Assembly (NCBI GenBank): GCA_937907605.1 | Contig: CALCYI010000063.1 | Span: 1 to 15,158, forward strand | DNA from: an uncultured Clostridia bacterium | GTDB lineage: Bacteria > Bacillota > Clostridia > Oscillospirales > Acutalibacteraceae | Direction: 5' to 3' | DNA length: 15,158 bases | Shown here: one piece after another, positions 12,698 to 15,158 of the stretch | How positions within the stretch are numbered: position 1 is the stretch's first letter | Layout of the letters: each line of letters begins with the position of its first letter | Program-made: the position numbers and the translations under genes | Notes under the pieces: model-generated | Databases searched by the model: none | What the model saw: only the letters and a program-made list of their open reading frames with translations | What the model was told of the DNA's origin: nothing

Positions 12698-13648
12698 ATG
12701 GGAATGACCAACGCGGTAGAGCAGACACAGTGGACCGAAATTTCAATAACCGTTAACGCAAAGAATATTGACCTTGCGGGCTCGGTTGCAAATATGGTAG
12801 TGCCTTACGGCATCTATATTGAGGACTACTCCGCGCTCGTTGAGGAAACGCTTGAGATAGCGCATATCGACCTTATTGAAGAGGAGCTGCTCAAAAAGGA
12901 CAGAACCAAGGGCATTATCCATGTTTATATCAACCCCGAGGAGAATCCGCTTGAAGCGGTATCGTTCATAAGGGAAAGGCTCGAGGACTGCGGTATAGAA
13001 TACGAAATTAAAATATCGGACTGCAGGGTTGAGGACTGGCAGAATAACTGGAAGCAGTATTTCAAGCCGATGCCGATAGGTGAAAAGCTGTTAATCCGTC
13101 CTCTGTGGGAAAACGACTTTGATTCGGACGGCAGGAAGGTGCTGAATATCGAGCCGGGGCTTGCGTTCGGTACGGGCTCCCACCCCACTACTAAGCTCTG
13201 TCTTGAAACGCTTGAGGGATACGTTAACGAAGGCTCGCGCGTGCTTGACATCGGCTGCGGAAGCGGCATACTCTCGATAGCCTCCATACTGCTCGGTGCC
13301 GAGAGCGCTTTCGGCGTGGACATTGACTCCCTCGCGGTAAAAACCGCAAAAGCAAACGCGAAGGAAAACGGCATCGGCGAGGAGCGCTTCACCGTCGTTC
13401 AGGGCGATTTGTCCGATAAGGTTAGCGGAAAATACGATATTATCGTTGCGAACATTGTCGCCGACATAATAATTAAGTTCAATTCCGAGGTCGGAAAATT
13501 CCTTAAGGGCAGCGGTACGTATATCACGGGCGGCATTATCGACTCAAGGGAAAACGACGTGCTCGCTTCATTTGAGGAAAACGGCTTTGAGGTTATCGAA
13601 AGACGTGAAAACAACGGCTGGCTTGTGTTTGTACTTAAAAAGAAATAA
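12698..13648 (+). CDS. prmA: Ribosomal protein L11 methyltransferase
   Basis: A 316-residue cytoplasmic methyltransferase that uses S-adenosylmethionine to methylate lysines and the N-terminus of ribosomal protein L11. The N-terminal substrate-recognition domain spans about 1-105. The catalytic domain shows the PrmA signature EPGLAFGTGSHPTT (152-165), the SAM-binding motif LDIGCGSGILSIA (183-195), an acidic motif II (GVDID, 206-210), and the ANI motif (251-253) near the active site. Length is normal. A GAAGAGGA stretch in the end of yhaM serves as ribosome site for the ATG at 12698; a second ATG two codons later is also possible. It is the second gene of the yhaM-prmA unit and ends at the terminator at 13656. 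In E. coli the modification is dispensable. Confidence 0.95.
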   Translation: MGMTNAVEQTQWTEISITVNAKNIDLAGSVANMVVPYGIYIEDYSALVEETLEIAHIDLIEEELLKKDRTKGIIHVYINPEENPLEAVSFIRERLEDCGIEYEIKISDCRVEDWQNNWKQYFKPMPIGEKLLIRPLWENDFDSDGRKVLNIEPGLAFGTGSHPTTKLCLETLEGYVNEGSRVLDIGCGSGILSIASILLGAESAFGVDIDSLAVKTAKANAKENGIGEERFTVVQGDLSDKVSGKYDIIVANIVADIIIKFNSEVGKFLKGSGTYITGGIIDSRENDVLASFEENGFEVIERRENNGWLVFVLKKK

Positions 13649-13650
13649 GC

Positions 13651-13683
13651 AAAAGCCCGACTCCGCTGAGTCGGGTTCTTTTT
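13651..13683. terminator. Bidirectional terminator between prmA and the converging gene
   Basis: CCCGACTC (13656-13663) and GAGTCGGG (13668-13675) form an 8-bp stem. TTCTTTTT follows on the plus strand and CTTTTGCTT on the minus strand, so it serves prmA and the converging gene that ends at 13682. Confidence 0.85.
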
Positions 13684-14131
13684 ACAGGTACTGCCTTATA
13701 TCGTTTGTTAAATCGAGCTCAATTTTAACGAGCCTTTCCGCGATATCCTTCGACTTTTCGTCTGCGCTTTTGTACTGATTGAGGTAACGGCTGAGCGACT
13801 TTACGCCCATATTGCAACCGTCGGTCATTAAATCCGCTATCGTAGAATCCGACGGGTCTGCCATCAGCATTGCCTCGGTTTTAATCCAGCCCATTCCCTT
13901 TACAACAGGGTTCGGGTTTTTGCCCTCGTCATTGTGTACGTCAAGAAGCTCCGAGAGCTCCGTGCTGAGCTTTTCATGCTCCTGACGGCAGCGCTGGAGC
14001 AGGGATTTAAAACGTTCGTCGCGCACCTCGTCAACAACCTCGTTAATTGAGGATATACCCATTTTTACGCCTGAGTCGCATTCGCGAAGGAGCTTTACGG
14101 TATCGCCGTCGCGACCGATATTTTCACTCAT
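13682..14131 (-). CDS. Small helical-bundle protein, ferritin-like DUF2383-type (tentative)
   Basis: A 149-residue soluble protein without a signal peptide, predicted almost all helical. The order of segments suggests a four-helix bundle: TVKLLRECDSGVKMGISSIN, DERFKSLLQRCRQEHEKLST, a middle stretch with NPVVKGMGWIKTEAMLM, and LMTDGCNMGVKSLSRYLNQY with a final helix to the C-terminus. The pattern of an acidic helix followed by RCRQEHEKL recalls ferritin-like families such as DUF2383, but a full metal site is not evident, so the family is a tentative call and the function unknown. I start at the ATG at 14131 because AAAGGTGG lies 7 bases upstream; the frame open to 14167 has no such site. It stands alone between prmA, which converges on it, and the divergent tRNA. 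Codon use is like that of the core genes. Confidence 0.75.
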   Translation of the reverse strand: MSENIGRDGDTVKLLRECDSGVKMGISSINEVVDEVRDERFKSLLQRCRQEHEKLSTELSELLDVHNDEGKNPNPVVKGMGWIKTEAMLMADPSDSTIADLMTDGCNMGVKSLSRYLNQYKSADEKSKDIAERLVKIELDLTNDIRQYL

Positions 14132-14201
14132 AATATTACCACCTTTCGCAATTAGTATTAACGTCACGCGGTAAAAAATTCAAATCTTTGAAAAATAATA
14201 C

Positions 14202-14230
14202 TTGACCTCAAGCCGATTTTGTGTAATAAT
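14202..14230 (+). promoter_or_regulatory. Promoter of tRNA-Pro
   Basis: TTGACC (14202-14207) is followed after 16-17 bases by TAATAAT (14224-14230). The expected start lies about 10 bases before the mature tRNA. Confidence 0.65.
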
Positions 14231-14246
14231 GATTAAGCACAAAAAT

Positions 14247-14323
<77 letters not shown>

Positions 14324-14366
14324 AGAAAAGAGCAGTGACCGCAAGGTTGCTGCTCTTTTCTTATTT
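14324..14366 (+). terminator. Terminator after tRNA-Pro
   Basis: AGAAAAGAGCAG followed by TGACC pairs with GGTTG followed by CTGCTCTTTTCT, an approximately 17-bp stem with a GCAA loop. TTATTT follows. It starts directly after the CCA end. Confidence 0.82.
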
Positions 14367-14369
14367 AGG

Positions 14370-14472
14370 ACAGGATTTGAAACGAACTCCAAATTTTTCG
14401 TGCAGCTTGCTGCTGGGAAAATTTGGGAGAACAGTCCGGTGGACTGTTCGATAGCTGAGAAGAAAATCCTGT
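14370..14472. repeat. Hairpin-rich element whose ends mirror the tRNA T-arm
   Basis: An outer inverted repeat ACAGGATTT (14370-14378) / AAATCCTGT (14464-14472) encloses two hairpins. One pairs CCAAATTTT with AAAATTTGG and GCAGC with GCTGC (14389-14426). The other pairs GAACAGTCC with GGACTGTTC (14429-14449). The first 12 bases, ACAGGATTTGAA, are the exact reverse complement of TTCAAATCCTGT in the tRNA T-arm (14301-14312), and the last nine repeat the same tRNA bases directly. A three-way-junction fold is likely. It looks like a non-coding insertion or repeat family. One copy is seen here. Confidence 0.6.
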
Positions 14473-14497
14473 AACCTTAATCTCAATGGCTTACTTG

Positions 14498-14559
14498 GGT
14501 TGCCATTAGTTGACTTGAGTTTGCCTGAATGTCAACCACTTGCCAACCGTTTTACAACC
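14498..14559. promoter_or_regulatory. Nested dyad and three helically phased CAACC repeats
   Basis: CAACC occurs at 14533-14537, 14544-14548 and 14555-14559, exactly 11 bases apart, about one helical turn. GTTGAC (14509-14514) pairs with GTCAAC (14531-14536) and GGTTG (14498-14502) with CAACC (14544-14548). The array lies upstream of the XRE-type regulator gene and could be an operator. This is inferred from pattern only. Confidence 0.35.
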
Positions 14560-14563
14560 GATT

Positions 14564-14588
14564 TTTCTACTGTTGGTAGAAATTTTTT
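14564..14588 (+). terminator. Possible weak terminator
   Basis: TTTCTAC (14564-14570) and GTAGAAA (14576-14582) form a 7-bp A/T-rich stem followed by six T. No gene immediately upstream obviously needs it, so it may instead belong to the leader or operator region of the regulator gene. Confidence 0.35.
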
Positions 14589-14671
14589 CAATGAATAAGT
14601 TATTGAGTTAGTATTGACTTTGCGGTATTATTTGATTAGACGGTGCCGCCAATAATTTTTGAGGTGAGTTT

Positions 14672-15158
14672 ATGAATATTTATTTCAACGAAAATATTAA
14701 GCGTTTTCGTAAAGAAAGAGATTTAACGCAAGAAGCTCTTGCAGATTATCTCGGCGTATCTTTTCAGACAATCAGTAAATGGGAGCGAGGTGAAAGCTAT
14801 CCCGACATCGCTTTTCTCCCTGTGATTGCAGAATTCTTTTCTGTTTCAACCGATACGCTGCTCGGTGTAGATAAGGCTAAAAATGAAGAGGAGATATCAA
14901 GAATCATTGAGGAGTTTGACAATCTCACAGACGAAAATTTAAAGCATGAAATAATTATTAAGGCAACGGAAAAATACCCAAACGATTTTAGAATTCAGCT
15001 TCGGTATATGGGAGATTTGGCGTTCAGGAACAACGGTAAAGACTTCAAGGAATGCCTACCGAAAATCAAAGCTATATATTCAAATATCCAAAATAATTGC
15101 AGGATTGATAGTATCCGCATTTGCTCAAAGAGATATTTAGCAGCTTATTACAGCACGC
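14672..15158 (+). CDS. XRE-family helix-turn-helix transcriptional regulator (3' end outside window)
   Basis: The first 162 codons of a gene cut by the window edge. Residues about 5-65 are a Cro/CI (XRE) type DNA-binding domain: NIKRFRKERDLTQEALADYL, then GVSFQTISKWERGESYPDI with the recognition helix, then the closing helices (IAEFFSVSTDTLLGVD). After a charged linker (about 67-85), residues 85-162 are helical and resemble the start of a TPR-like or other sensory C-terminal domain (ENLKHEIIIKATEKYPNDFRIQLRYM). This domain layout is frequent among clostridial regulators that respond to peptides or stress, but the signal cannot be told here. The ATG at 14672 has GAGGTGA 5-6 bases upstream. A weak promoter (TTGACT at 14614-14619, poor -10 box) and phased CAACC repeats precede it, which would suit autoregulation. 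Codons are more AT-rich than those of prmA. Confidence 0.85.
   Translation, partial: MNIYFNENIKRFRKERDLTQEALADYLGVSFQTISKWERGESYPDIAFLPVIAEFFSVSTDTLLGVDKAKNEEEISRIIEEFDNLTDENLKHEIIIKATEKYPNDFRIQLRYMGDLAFRNNGKDFKECLPKIKAIYSNIQNNCRIDSIRICSKRYLAAYYST

Overview
The window looks like a chromosome segment from a low-to-moderate GC member of the Bacillota, probably a gut-type Clostridia. The signs are strong AGGAGG-like ribosome binding sites, sigma-A type promoters with 17-bp spacers, a YhaM-PrmA pair, a clostridial-style short NadB, and a BspA/collagen-like surface protein. The exact genus cannot be read from the sequence. Housekeeping genes (nadB-nadC, yhaM-prmA, the tRNA) use GC-richer codons. 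The restriction-modification gene, the small genes and gene remnants near 11 kb, and the regulator at the right end are more AT-rich and look accessory.

Layout. 1-2700: a lone type IIG restriction-modification gene on the minus strand, with its own terminator and a long structured leader. 2750-5870: minus-strand metabolic genes, nadB-nadC (quinolinate and NAD synthesis) followed by an iolB-like isomerase, with a palindromic repeat between nadC and iolB. 5840-7515: a promoter back-to-back with that of nadB drives a cobalamin riboswitch with a terminator, which controls a secreted alpha/alpha-barrel-like protein with a C-terminal FN3-like domain. 7560-11002: a second structured leader precedes a 1064-residue surface protein made of a membrane anchor, collagen-like tracts alternating with a beta cassette, and BspA-type leucine-rich repeats. 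11003-11714: a 65-residue orphan gene and two gene remnants. 11650-13683: yhaM-prmA. 13682-14131: a small helical protein on the minus strand. 14202-14560: tRNA-Pro(CGG), its terminator, a hairpin-rich repeat that mirrors the tRNA T-arm, and phased CAACC repeats. 14672-end: an XRE-type regulator cut by the window edge.

The most interesting signal is a pair of leader RNAs (about 2473-2645 minus, 7597-7784 plus). They lie in front of two unrelated accessory genes, the type IIG enzyme and the collagen/BspA surface protein. Each has a strong promoter whose start lies at the first stem, a 17-18 bp closing stem with compensatory changes between copies, and an inner stem of different sequence. Each also has an identical-but-one 17-nt core, a potential pseudoknot from that core to a conserved downstream strand, and then an intrinsic terminator directly before the ribosome binding site. 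This is the layout of a cis-acting, terminator-controlled regulatory RNA. I do not recognise it as a named class.

Gene-free stretches over 300 bases: 5794-6165 (two promoters, riboswitch, terminator), 7423-7807 (terminator, promoter, leader RNA), 11257-11714 (two remnants, terminator, yhaM promoter) and 14324-14671 (tRNA terminator, repeat, phased repeats, weak promoter).
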